The notes under the pieces were generated by a model. That model was not told the DNA's origin and did no database searches. It saw nothing but the letters and a program-made list of their open reading frames with translations. 15,868 nt of DNA, taken from positions 126,419-142,286 of the forward strand of contig BEXV01000205.1 of assembly GCA_003118195.1 (NCBI GenBank), given 5' to 3'. How positions within the stretch are numbered: position 1 is the stretch's first letter; each line of letters begins with the position of its first letter. This DNA is from Hemicentrotus pulcherrimus. Its lineage: Eukaryota; Echinodermata; Echinoidea; Camarodonta; Strongylocentrotidae. Positions 7,267-15,868 of the stretch are shown in pieces. Made by a program: the position numbers and the translations under genes.

Positions 7267-8045
7267 CTAGAACGAAAGAAGGAGGGGTTTGAGTTTACCA
7301 TGTTTTGAAGTATAAACAAAATACTTCAAATGGTTTTATATAAAGAAAATAATTATAGAAGATTTGTCTTCTTTCTTTTAACTTGATTACCACATCTTAT
7401 CTAAAGAATATGCCTGTAACTGTACAAATAACAAAATTCCAGATTAATAATTTTCGCCATGCTTATTTCTTTCCAAAGCATGTAACAAGGATAAACAAAA
7501 GAAAAACATTCTAAATATAAAAAAAAACATACATATACCATTCTAAAGCCATCAGTGAGCTATTTTTTAAAAGTACATAATCATTTGAAATAACTGTACC
7601 TGAAACAGTGAGTTTTTTTACTAGCCCGTAATGAATTCAATTATATTATTTTGCTTCTTTGTAGCGTCTGCTACGTACACTACAAGATTCTGCCATTTTG
7701 AATTTTCAGAAGGCGTTGTCAAGATTAAAGTCACATAGAAGTCAGCTCTCATGGGGAATTCGACACCGTTCGGGTGTTTACCCAATAACAGGCGTTGTCA
7801 ATCACCAGGGTTAGCCTTGAGTTTTATGACCATTAGATCTTATGTAATGCTTTGCTCTTCCTTCGCCCGAATAATCACGAGCAATCTCCGAGAGATTAGG
7901 GGGTAATTCTTGATGGGCCAACGGGTTTGCTGTGTGCAGATTTGTACTCCCATTAATGGTATTTCTACCAAGTCTGGTGTCAGCGAATTATGGCCTTCTG
8001 CACATGAAAACTGACTACCCAATCCCTTTAACACCTAGAGGAAAG
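7267..8045. other. Non-coding DNA between candidate exons
   Basis: 7300-7640 is AT-rich with no structure. 7660-8040 is more GC-balanced. It holds a repeated 12-mer AGGCGTTGTCAA at 7711-7722 and 7790-7801, and a minus-strand 64-codon frame (7840-8034) with no recognisable domain and no ATG or splice support that I can defend. The acceptor-led open frame 7665-7811 (plus strand) is described with the exon at 6947. Confidence 0.45.
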
Positions 8046-8137
8046 CGTAGTATCGAGTTTCCCGTTTCTGCGTCCCTGTAACGCTTCTTTCGCATCGTCC
8101 AAGGTCACTCCGCGCACTCACAACCAGTCGCGTATGA
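8046..8137. other. CpG-dense patch 1 with nuclear-receptor half-site
   Basis: Eleven CpG dinucleotides fall within 92 bp, well above the surrounding AT-rich DNA. The patch includes CCAAGGTCA (8099-8107), a full match to the SF-1/FTZ-F1/ERR extended half-site YCAAGGYCR. It may be a regulatory element or an exon of an unseen transcript. Confidence 0.4.
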
Positions 8138-8362
8138 CACATAATAATTATATGAAGAAATTCCAACTCTTTGTCAAACAAGTTTACCACTTCTGCATTC
8201 GAAAAATTTTCATGTGAGAGGTGAAATCAGTGTAAGTGATAAATTGGAAGATTAATGTGACTATATGAACGATTGACTGCATTTTTTTTGACCTCACCGT
8301 TTTTAAAATGAAATGGAGACACTTTACATTACTATGTCTGTACATAATTAATTTCTTTATAG

Positions 8363-8497
8363 GGTAGTTTTACGCGACCGCTTCTGAGATCCTGGAGTGA
8401 CCCTGGACGACGCGAAGGAACCGCACAGAGACGCAAAAGCGTGATCACTCAATACTGTGATTTGCTCAAGCCGGTTACGTGTTACCTAGATTCCTGA
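8363..8497 (+). other. CpG-dense open segment after a splice acceptor
   Basis: TTTCTTTATAG ends at 8362 and is followed by a 44-codon open frame, without ATG, to a TGA at 8495-8497. Nine CpGs lie in 8371-8443. The frame is rich in Arg and Ser and is not recognised. It could be a terminal coding exon, an untranslated exon or chance. Confidence 0.2.
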
Positions 8498-9240
8498 CAT
8501 TTCCAACATTCTTGGAGACCTCGAAGAAACGTCTGCTTGCAGTCTGACTTATAAACGAACATTCGAGCTTTCCCAAATCACATTCCTAGAATAATTCGTC
8601 TTGCCCATTTCAAGAGGGTTTCATATCTGCAGAAGATTGGAATTCGCGGAGGGAAATTTCGCAAATACACCATCGTTTTTCCTAAAGCAAACATGGATTT
8701 GATAAAAGAAAATTTGCTATGTATGTTTTATTTATTTTCAGTTTTGTAATGGTACTAAAAGTGAGAAAACAAACTGCAATGCAGTATTCTAGGCTTACAT
8801 CCATGGAGACGATAACGATATTAAAGATTATTATTGAATCGTTGAATCAACTGTTTTTTTTTGTTTTTTTTAAGGAAATTCATTGAATTCGCAAATTTTC
8901 TGAATTGTCACTCTAAAATGTAAATTGCTTAATGTCCAAACTTTGTCCAGGGTTTGTCTGGTTTTCTTATTTTAATTGATGTTAAATTGCATCTTTTTTA
9001 ATGTTTTTGTTTTGCATATTCACCGTATACTAAATGTTCAAATATCATCTTGCATTCGATCACCTTCTACCTGCAAAATTGTAATATCATAAGGGGACTA
9101 TCTACTTATGGTACAATATTATTAATTCTGCTCTGTACATGTTTTTCTGTATATCAGATTTTAAAGGAATAAGTTGTATGATTGCATGCTTTTATTGGAA
9201 TTGAAGCAATTGAAATTGAAATTTATTTTTGAAGTTTTTA
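8498..9240. other. AT-rich non-coding DNA, nothing recognised
   Basis: No reading frame, RNA gene or repeat beyond short T runs near 8852-8871. Confidence 0.6.
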
Positions 9241-9320
9241 AACCCTCTCCTTTCCCCGTATAATCATTGCCCTATCAACCCTCTCATTCATCGTGAACAT
9301 TGCCCTACTAACCCACTCCA
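9241..9320 (+). repeat. Minisatellite of about 36 bp, 2.3 copies
   Basis: Unit 1 is 9241-9276, unit 2 is 9277-9310 and a partial third starts at 9311. Shared landmarks are AACCCTCTC at the start and CATTGCCCTA towards the end of each unit. The array leads directly into a C9 run and a (CT)n repeat. Confidence 0.7.
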
Positions 9321-9350
9321 CCCCCCCCCTCTCTCTCTCTCTCTCTCTCT
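9321..9350. repeat. C9 followed by (CT)11
   Basis: A C run at 9321-9329 passes into an uninterrupted (CT)n to 9350. Together with the minisatellite just upstream it makes a compact pyrimidine tract of over 100 bp. Confidence 0.92.
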
Positions 9351-9478
9351 GCGGTGAGACCGTTGAACAATCAGTATTCAATAGACCTACCGATCATTCG
9401 TCACTACAGTTAGAGATGACAATAGTTGACATTTGAATCAAACACACAGTCTAAATGTGACAGTCGTATATCTCAGTC

Positions 9479-9515
9479 TCACACACACCACAAACACACA
9501 CGCGCTCACACACCT
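9479..9515. repeat. (CA)n microsatellite, interrupted
   Basis: ACACACACC, AACACACACG and CTCACACACC segments follow one another over about 37 bp. Confidence 0.85.
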
Positions 9516-10257
9516 ATCGACGCCCATACAATGATGCGTTACGTTGATGTTTGATCTGTATGGCCGGGGCGCGGGTACGATAAAGGAAATTACAATATCA
9601 TATACATATTGACCCTAATGAAAACGTCTTCAAAGGCATTATTCGTCAGTCGTAGAGTCGGTTTGATCGTTATAAGAATTCGAAAATGTTATCCTTATGA
9701 AAAGATCTTATAAACCGAATGAACGCTGCACCCAAGCCTCCTATATCCACAATTCACTTGGTCATTTAAATATAGATAGAAATCATTCCTGTCCGCCATA
9801 AGATGAAGAATATAATTATATATAATGATGTAGCCCCGAGGTCAAATTGGATGTTGTGATTCAATTTGTGACCTGCAAATTGTTAACCTAACTTTACATG
9901 CAGCAACACAATAAAATTGTGACACTTAAACAAAACGATGCATTGTAAACTATTGACCCAAGACTTAATGCTTGTCGGTGGTTGAAAAAAGCTACAGTAC
10001 AGTGCTATGCCCTTCAAAGGTGTTGTTGGAACAGAATTGTGTAATGAATAAGAAGACTTTTTGCTTTCTTAACTTAACACCTTTTATATAATACGTGAAA
10101 ATAACTTTTTGTTCACACGATTTTCAAGGTGCGTGTGTTTCATTTTCAATTTCATTTTTACAGATTTCGTCTTCAAAATTGGATGTCTTCTATCTGCTGT
10201 CACCTTCAAATCAGAAACCTAAACTAAAACTGCAACCACAAAATAAGATAGTGGTAA
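9516..10257. other. Non-coding DNA with one interrupted dyad
   Basis: TCGGTTT..TATAAGA (9658-9677, with a 6-bp interruption) is the inverse of TCTTATAAACCGA (9706-9718). A plus-strand frame at 10095-10337 includes a strong acceptor (TTTCATTTTTACAG, ending 10163) but starts at GTG, and its donor is weak. No gene is called. Confidence 0.45.
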
Positions 10258-10740
10258 TCCACAATGTTTTGAAAAGCTCTTTCTATTATATGTACACAGC
10301 TTTTCATGCCAATGTATCTCCCTTCTGGCATTTGTAATGTATATTTATTGATGAAGAATCTGGAATTTCCGTTCTAACCGTGATATATTTTGATCTTATC
10401 ATCCATTATTACCAAGTGTTTCAAGAGCCCCCTTTTCAGATTTCCAGAGCTACTTATTTCTCCACTAGTACGTGTTTCACTTTTACTGCAGAATATATTC
10501 TTGGTGATCTATCAAATTATATTTTGATCTTATCTGTTTTCAGAGCTCTATTCGTTCGAAATCTTTTAAAGCTTTCCTAAATTAAATTTTCCTCCGCCCA
10601 TGTTTAAGAGGTTTTCTGTATTTATGCTAAACATGTACATTAAAATACCATTGATCCCATCTGTTTTGCAGAGCCCAATTAAGGTTTCTTGTAAACTTTC
10701 TCAGATTTAATGGGCATCTTTTTATTGTTTATGCCGAGGA
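10258..10740 (+). repeat. Diverged tandem repeat, period about 127-134 bp
   Basis: TTGATC(T/C)(T/C)ATC occurs at 10390, 10524 and 10651. The last two copies continue identically into CTGTTTT(G)CAGAGC and then align loosely through TTAAA/TGTAAA, CTTTC and TTTATGC. An earlier GTTTTGAAAAGCTC near 10268 may be a first, more decayed unit. Copies 2 and 3 are the firm pair. The repeated CTGTTTTCAG motif mimics splice acceptors. Confidence 0.55.
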
Positions 10741-11258
10741 TAATTGCATATTCGGTGTAAACCAGTTTAAAACAGTAAATAAAATAATAAGATAATGCTT
10801 GTATAACAAAAAAATTTCGATTGATCGAATCTAGGTATATAATAACAACATAATGCATATACAACATTTAGAAAGTTATGAAACTTGAATCGTCGAATGG
10901 CTATCCTCACTTCTTTGAATCGTTCTCTCAAGTCTAATTTAGGATTTTGCTTTCCAATACTAGGTTACATACTTAAAGGTAATACAAAGTTTTGCTACGG
11001 GGTCATGAATTTGGTTCAACTGAACATATTCGAAGCTTATGCGATCCTATATTATTCAGTGATCTTTGTCGCGGTTGAAATTGACTCTAAAGTTATGAAA
11101 TTGTAAATAAAAAACACTTTATGTTGAATAGCTCCCTCTCAAGGTCAAGATATTAATTAAGCTATGAAACAATGCTTATTGACTAAAATCGACCGATCAG
11201 CTATTCCCTTTCGGAAATTATATACCGCAACTACATATTCTGAGAATTTCATTGTCGC
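10741..11258. other. AT-rich non-coding DNA
   Basis: A 73-codon plus-strand frame (10885-11106) begins with TTG and shows no domain. TCAAGGTCA, a perfect SF-1/FTZ-F1-type site, lies at 11139-11147. Nothing else is recognised. Confidence 0.5.
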
Positions 11259-11260
11259 AG

Positions 11261-11321
11261 CTACGGTACGGCCGTAGGAGCTTTTTGAAATTCATCAACA
11301 TTTATCGGGAGCACCGATAAA
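11261..11321. other. Two adjacent perfect hairpins
   Basis: CTACGG (11261-11266) pairs with CCGTAG (11272-11277) around TACGG. TTTATCGG (11301-11308) pairs perfectly with CCGATAAA (11314-11321) around GAGCA. The two stems lie 23 bp apart. They could be part of a structured RNA or a decayed foldback element. No family is recognised. Confidence 0.6.
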
Positions 11322-11555
11322 TCTTTATATTCAATTTTTCTCGAAAGCAGAAGTGTTTTAGGGTTTAAATTTTATAGTGCGTTTGATACATCCACAGGGG
11401 CATCCAAATATATAAGAATTGTAAAGAATCACTATCCACCCATTTTTCAAAATTTCCCCAAACTTTGTAATACCTTTAAGTTTTGAATACCATTGATGTT
11501 CATACCGCTCTATAAAGGCTTGTTCAGATAAGAACTTGTACACCGCGGCAGGGAC

Positions 11556-11575
11556 TTTTTTTTTGGGGGGGGGGG
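11556..11575. repeat. T9 followed by G11
   Basis: Nine T then eleven G, preceded by CCGCGGCAGGGAC. From memory, a GCAGGGA..T-run..G-run order is seen at ends of decayed DNA transposons in marine invertebrates, but no partner end is present. Confidence 0.8.
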
Positions 11576-12017
11576 AATTAAAAAAAAGTATATATGTTTA
11601 AATGAATGGCGCAACGAAAATCCTTGGCGTATTTACAGAGCTATAGGTTAAAAGATACAGAAACGTGAAGTTCAATACACTTGCATCGTGGTTAACCACA
11701 TCATATCTGAACGGGGCTTTACACGCTCCTACTTAAGTACAAGGCAATGACACTATTATATCTCAATGACTAGCAGGAAATTAATGTAATGGAAAAATAA
11801 TCGATGGTATGCTTCCATTAGAGAAGCATTATGTTCGGATCAAACAACTCACTAATAGGTTTCTTAATATAAAGGGTAATTAATCATGAATATTAGAAAG
11901 GCACATCACAAACATGAAGACAAAAAAACGTTTGATAAAGGGCTCTACCTGTGAATTATATTGGACAACAACTATAGCCCCTCTAGCTACTTTATTCACA
12001 GGGGCGTTAGTAGTGAT
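11576..12017. other. AT-rich non-coding DNA, nothing recognised
   Basis: No frame, RNA or repeat of note. A CACAGGGGCGTTAG stretch at 11998-12011 precedes the next G run. Confidence 0.55.
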
Positions 12018-12028
12018 GGGGGGGGGGG
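12018..12028. repeat. G11 homopolymer
   Basis: Eleven G residues followed by AGCTTCACAAAATTCTATG. This loosely echoes the G-run plus CGTTTCTCAAAAAATTTC start of the MITE-like element at 14119. Confidence 0.85.
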
Positions 12029-12243
12029 AGCTTCACAAAATTCTATGAATTGAAATTGAACGAAATTGTATAAATTTTCAGGAAATTGGCCAGACATCAT
12101 GTGCAGTGTAGCGACTGGTGATTGAATAATTGATGGGAAAGAGACGAACATTAACACTCCCCTGTCAATGCCATCATACTGAAACTGTATCAAAGCAACC
12201 TGCGGTCGATACACATTTCGAAACACCACTGTTGATCGAGAAC

Positions 12244-12266
12244 GAGAGAGAGAGAGAGGCACGTGC
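12244..12266. repeat. (GA)7-8 next to a GCACGTGC palindrome
   Basis: A short (GA)n run at 12244-12258 is followed directly by the perfect palindrome GCACGTGC (12259-12266), an E-box of the kind bound by bHLH-zip factors. Confidence 0.75.
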
Positions 12267-13713
12267 CCAATTTCCCTTCTAATTAATGTTCTACATAATC
12301 ACTCTTTCAGAACGTATTCTAGATAATTAATCAGAAAGAAAGCAATGCTACTATACCCGAACTAAACATTAACCCTTATTGAATATTGATACGTTATGTA
12401 TAATGATAATTGCTCTTTGCAAGGAAATACACGTATCATGGTGATCGTAAATGCGACTGTGGTATTTTATGATGCGAAGGAAACATTCAAAGAGGTAAGC
12501 AAACCATACGAGATTGGTATTTCTAATCACATAATCATTCATAATTCATCTTTATGTCACGAACATGAAAAACGTTAATGTATGGAGTGTTGGTTTTCAG
12601 TTCGGTTTCAAACAAAATTAATCTTTGCATTATCTGAAGGTAACTGACAGGCTTTGGCTGCTCTGGCATTTTTCTAAAGAGTGTGTAATAACAGGGGACA
12701 GCGAAATCCAATATTAGAAATATTGGGAAGGAATGCAAGTCATGAATATCTAATTAATCCCAGCGTGGTAATGTAAGAGGCGAACGTCCAGTTAACACAA
12801 CATTTGGAATATGATGAATAACAAAACCTTTGTTTGAGTATTCAAATACTGTGGCAAAAAAACGTTATTGCAGTCTCAATGAATATAAATCAAATATTTA
12901 CACTGGCAAAGCAATAATAACCCTCCAGATTGCTAACATTTATCAAATTACCATCGGGGTTTATCTAATTGGAAGAATTGTCGAACCCGGATTTTTTTCT
13001 TCTTTTGTCTGAATATAAATTTGTTTCTGTATGTAAATATCGAATCTTAAAAACACCAATTCCCAATTCCATTAAACATTATGAACTATCATTGAAACTG
13101 CTTCGGGAACGGTGAAATGGATAGATTCGAGGTGAAAAGGCACGACTGTTGATTGAACATACTTTAAACACAACACAAGTACATGCAGAAATGACTCGGC
13201 AATGTATTAGAAATGACTGCCCTGGAATTATGGACGGTGCATCAACATCTTAATGGACGCAGGCGATTTAGGATCCCGATTTAAATTTAGTTTCCCTTGG
13301 GGGAAGACGGGAAGGAAGATCGATAAATTCAATACGAAGCGTCGGGAGTAGGGAATCTTTGATTAAATTCACGTTGTTTTGAGTCGAACCTCATTACAAA
13401 TCCAATCACACTGGCTCCTTGTGAACCCAAGGGATGATTAACGACGATATTCAATTCTTTATGTGCTGGCTTAGCTAGGGCCAATGTGAAGAGGGGATGA
13501 GTGAACTCACAGCCCCCTTTTCCGCAATATGTATATTATACAAATAATACACTGTCTTGAGAGGTGACTCCAATATAACTATTGACCAGTACTTCGAAAA
13601 GAAGGCAGGGTATATTTGTTTTATATCCTACATCAAAAAAAATATAATCAGGCAGAATAAATCACCATTATTTTAGGCTCAGCGTAGATTGCATGGCGTG
13701 AGCCCCGTGACAG
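12267..13713. other. Long AT-rich non-coding stretch
   Basis: No gene is recognised. Splice-like segments include 12424-12494 (plus), between CTCTTTGCAAG and GAG|GTAAGC, open in one frame that reads NTRIMVIVNATVVFYDAKET and a few more residues. TAATTAATCCC, with an Otx-type TAATCC core, is near 12753. A 9-bp inverted pair TCCCTTGGG (13293-13301) and CCCAAGGGA (13426-13434) is probably chance. Confidence 0.45.
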
Positions 13714-13737
13714 TGGTTGAGGAAGAGCTCTCAACCA
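13714..13737. other. 8-bp hairpin near a CCAAT box
   Basis: TGGTTGAG (13714-13721) pairs with CTCAACCA (13730-13737) around an 8-nt loop. The right arm runs into CCAATC. A GGCTCA...TGAGCC dyad lies just upstream (about 13676-13713). Confidence 0.5.
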
Positions 13738-14118
13738 ATCAAAACACAATAATGTTTTGATGCAGGATATACATATATATTATTGTCATCCAATCTCTAA
13801 TATCTAAGTCTATACATTTGAGAACGTATCCCACCCCTGTTGCGTGTTGCATCTTCTCCTGAACTTACCACTGTCAGCAACCCACGCACCTCTAGGTGCA
13901 TGTTTGCTGTAATAGTAGGGACTTTTAACATTTCTGTTTGTTGTTGACTTTTTACTTACCAATACTAGCAAACTTTTAAATCTGAGGGCCCACATCTTTC
14001 ATTTTGCTTTTCGGAAATATTGATTTCCTTTAAGCAAAGAATTTCACAATCTTTTTTTCGATAACACATTCCAAATGTTCTAGCATGCATGGCCAGAGCT
14101 AGCACTTATGAACAGATC
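13738..14118. other. Non-coding DNA with minus-strand donor-like sites
   Basis: On the minus strand, TTG|GTAAGT (exon end 13960) follows a 12-codon ATG-led frame from 13995. A TATTACAG acceptor (exon start 13906) and GTG|GTAAGT (exon end 13869) would bound a 38-nt exon. The intron would be only about 53 nt, which is short for this type of genome. Evidence is weak. Confidence 0.35.
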
Positions 14119-14269
14119 GGGGGGGGGGGCGTTTCTCAAAAAATTTCATCAGTGACAAGTGGCAATTTGTGTTATAAGCTACTGAAATATTTGCTTCTGA
14201 TTGGTTATCAGCATATTTGTCACTGATTGTTATTATTTATCATTGAAAATAGGCTTTGTGGAACGCCCC
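14119..14269. mobile_element. MITE-like foldback element
   Basis: The left end GGGGCGTTTCTCAAA (14126-14140) matches the inverse of the right end TTTGTGGAACGCCCC (14255-14269) at 13 of 15 positions. Inside, ATCAGTGACAA (14148-14158) is the exact inverse of TTGTCACTGAT (14217-14227). The core holds CTGATTGGTTATCAG, a further dyad. From memory, short non-autonomous DNA elements with GGGGCGTT ends and a CTGATTGG core are common in marine invertebrates. The left end is extended by a G11 run. Clear target-site duplications were not seen, so the family is unassigned. Confidence 0.65.
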
Positions 14270-14557
14270 TTGATGTAACAGTGACACGCACAGCAAATCG
14301 ATAAAAATGGAAACCTCTTGGTTCAAGGGTTCATGTTCGTGATAAATCTAATTTGTCATACACATCCTCTTTCCCTCACTATAATTTTCGTTTTCTCAAT
14401 TACTCTTTCCTTTAACCATTCGAATGCATTATCGTCATTCCAAAGGTCATTCTTTAGTTCACACATTATGATAACCGTTTACGAATTTACTGTCAATACT
14501 AAAGTTTCGAAAGCATGAAATGTGTGATAAACAATCATAATTGTCCTCGTTACTGTT
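14270..14557. other. AT-rich non-coding DNA
   Basis: A 66-codon plus-strand frame (14318-14518) begins with TTG and is rich in Phe/Ser/Ile. It has no domain and is treated as chance. Confidence 0.5.
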
Positions 14558-14605
14558 TTTTATCATTTATATTATTATTATTATAATTATCATAATCATC
14601 AATAC
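14558..14605. repeat. (ATT)n trinucleotide repeat
   Basis: TTATTA units with ATC variants over about 48 bp, similar to the tract at 3456-3515. Confidence 0.85.
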
Positions 14606-15580
14606 TTTTGGGAAGTTTGTGATTTATGGCATGTGCATTTGTAATTGATATAACGAAGTACATGAGAAGCTTTATAGACAATCAACATCCCAATTCACTT
14701 TTTTAAAGTCTAATTCAAAGCTGGACTCGACTCACTTCCCAGGAAAAAAAAACTGCCCAATTCAACTTTTGTCGTTTTAATTACAGAATGTGAAGAGAAA
14801 GATAAAATACACTCTTAAATGGTAAATCATATTGTGCTACCGGGAGGAAAAGTATGTTTTAAGGGGTGTTTTAAAGAGGCAAGACAGATTAATTCATATT
14901 GCTTCCCCTTTTTCAAGAAAGCTTAACATTTTTGGATAATTGAAATTTACACTATACAGGAAGTCGCCTTGCTAGCGAGAGTCCGATTCCAAGAGAGGAC
15001 CAAGAGGGAAGATCAGAAAAACAGGGACATCTATGTATTACCTCAAACATTTATATGCATAATATGTATGATAATACCACAGAAGAATTGTTTCAAACCC
15101 CAAGAGAATAAGAAAACCTTGTACTAGCATTATGACATCTTGATTTAAAATCGAATTACGAATGGTGTCTATTACAGATTCGGAAATATTTAGTTACAAT
15201 TTATCTGAAATAATATCTTAGACAGGAAGAGATAAATCAGTCTGTTCATGATTTTTTTTTTTGTCACTCTACAGGACATGTTCTCCTAAGGAATGCGCCA
15301 AATGAACTCGACATAGTATAATTATTATCCTTCAAAGAAAATCGCTGAGAAATGAAAAATGTAGGCATCGTATATACTATAAATAAAGAGGCTAAATATT
15401 TTTTAACATTTCAATCTTATTCCAGCTCAGACATCCGATACTTTAATAAAAAAAGGAAACTCTGAAAAAACATCACCCTTCTAAATATATACGTGGATCA
15501 TCGAATGAAAGGCACAATCGAAAAGTGAATGATGAAAGGGAACATCTTAAAATAAATGTTTTGCCTTTCTTAAAAGATAC
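14606..15580. other. Non-coding DNA with a few splice-like signals
   Basis: TTTACACTATACAG ends at 14959 and is followed by a 55-codon open frame without ATG, ending at TAG 15125-15127. Its first third is Arg/Glu/Gln/Lys-rich. A strong acceptor TCTTATTCCAG ends at 15425 and is followed by TTTAATAAA. A p53-like half-site GGACATGTTC (15274-15283) and an E2F-type GCGCCAAA (15295-15302) are near. No gene is called. Confidence 0.4.
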
Positions 15581-15743
15581 TGACGTAGCAGAAAATATTG
15601 GATCTCTATATGCCTTCAGCATCTTACTCGGAGAGAAATCTGTATTTTGAGTGACGTCAGTGTATAGTTCGCCTTCTGACGAACAGGCGCTTTAGCAGGC
15701 GATCAGTGACGTCATGATTTACACGGACAAATAAAGCGCCAAA
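15581..15743. promoter_or_regulatory. CRE/E2F motif cluster
   Basis: TGACGT (15581-15586), two perfect palindromic CREs TGACGTCA (15652-15659 and 15707-15714) and an E2F-type GCGCCAAA (15736-15743) lie within 163 bp. Between the CREs are the overlapping dyads GTTCG...CGAAC and CGCCT...AGGCG. Local CpG content is raised. This looks like a CREB/ATF-responsive promoter or enhancer. The gene it might serve would lie beyond the window edge or be unrecognised. Confidence 0.45.
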
Positions 15744-15868
15744 ATACGAGTGTGTGATACCCCTATGAATATATGGAAAGAGCGGAAGGAAAATGAAAAC
15801 CTGCTCTATTGTAGCTTCGAGTCAAATTCCATTATTTCTGGGTTTTTCTACATTTAGAGTCCCAAAGC

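Noticed and set aside
7840..8034. 64-codon minus-strand frame
   Set aside because: No recognised domain, no supported start or splice sites, and similar lengths arise by chance in this window.
13293..13434. TCCCTTGGG / CCCAAGGGA inverted pair 125 bp apart
   Set aside because: Only 9 bp, with no extension into the flanks; chance is likely.
13869..13995. Two-exon minus-strand mini-gene with GTAAGT donors
   Set aside because: The implied intron of about 53 nt and exon of 38 nt are unusually small, and a competing GAG|GTGCGT donor lies in the same exon.
1..15868. CRISPR array, phage, plasmid or bacterial operon
   Set aside because: No regular spacer-repeat pattern, no long frames, no Shine-Dalgarno-led genes. 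The whole window has eukaryotic repeat character.

Overview
The window looks like intergenic or intronic DNA from a eukaryote, most likely an echinoderm and perhaps a sea urchin. It is AT-rich, has no long reading frame on either strand, and shows no bacterial-style gene packing, ribosome binding sites or operons. It is full of simple repeats: (GA)n, (GT)n, (CA)n, (ATT)n and G or C homopolymers of 11-12. The best clue to the organism is a tRNA-derived SINE at about 4759-4966. Its post-tRNA body matches, from memory, SINE families abundant in sea urchin and related deuterostome genomes. A foldback MITE-like element (14119-14269) and possible hAT-type end fragments fit the same kind of genome.

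Layout. 1-1100: no gene, with a 200-bp purine tract. 1117-1667: CA-rich DNA, strong palindromes, then a diverged tandem duplication of about 171 bp. 1668-3120: an 11-bp minisatellite, one CRE, two consensus RFX X-boxes 154 bp apart, and on the minus strand (3114-3063) the best coding candidate, a short signal-peptide-like first exon ending at a strong splice donor. 3456-4758: ATT and purine repeats. 4759-4966: the SINE. 5589-6225: a TE-end-like fragment, a GT repeat and a hairpin. 6570-6990: a promoter-like patch (CRE, X-box, E2F and FOX motifs) followed by an ATG and a GTATGT splice donor. 7183-8660: one splice-bounded minus-strand frame and two CpG-dense patches. 9241-9515: a 36-bp minisatellite plus CT and CA repeats. 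10258-10740: a diverged repeat with a period near 130 bp. 11259-14118: mostly featureless, with small hairpins and G runs. 14119-14269: the MITE-like element. 15581-15743: a cluster of CRE and E2F motifs.

No complete protein-coding gene, functional tRNA, rRNA, CRISPR array or transposase frame could be recognised. The coding calls are single candidate exons inferred from splice signals and open frames. In a sequence of this size some will be chance, and confidences are set low for that reason. I found no convincing undescribed system. The best leads are the signal-peptide exon at 3114-3063 and the clustering of RFX and CREB/ATF consensus sites.
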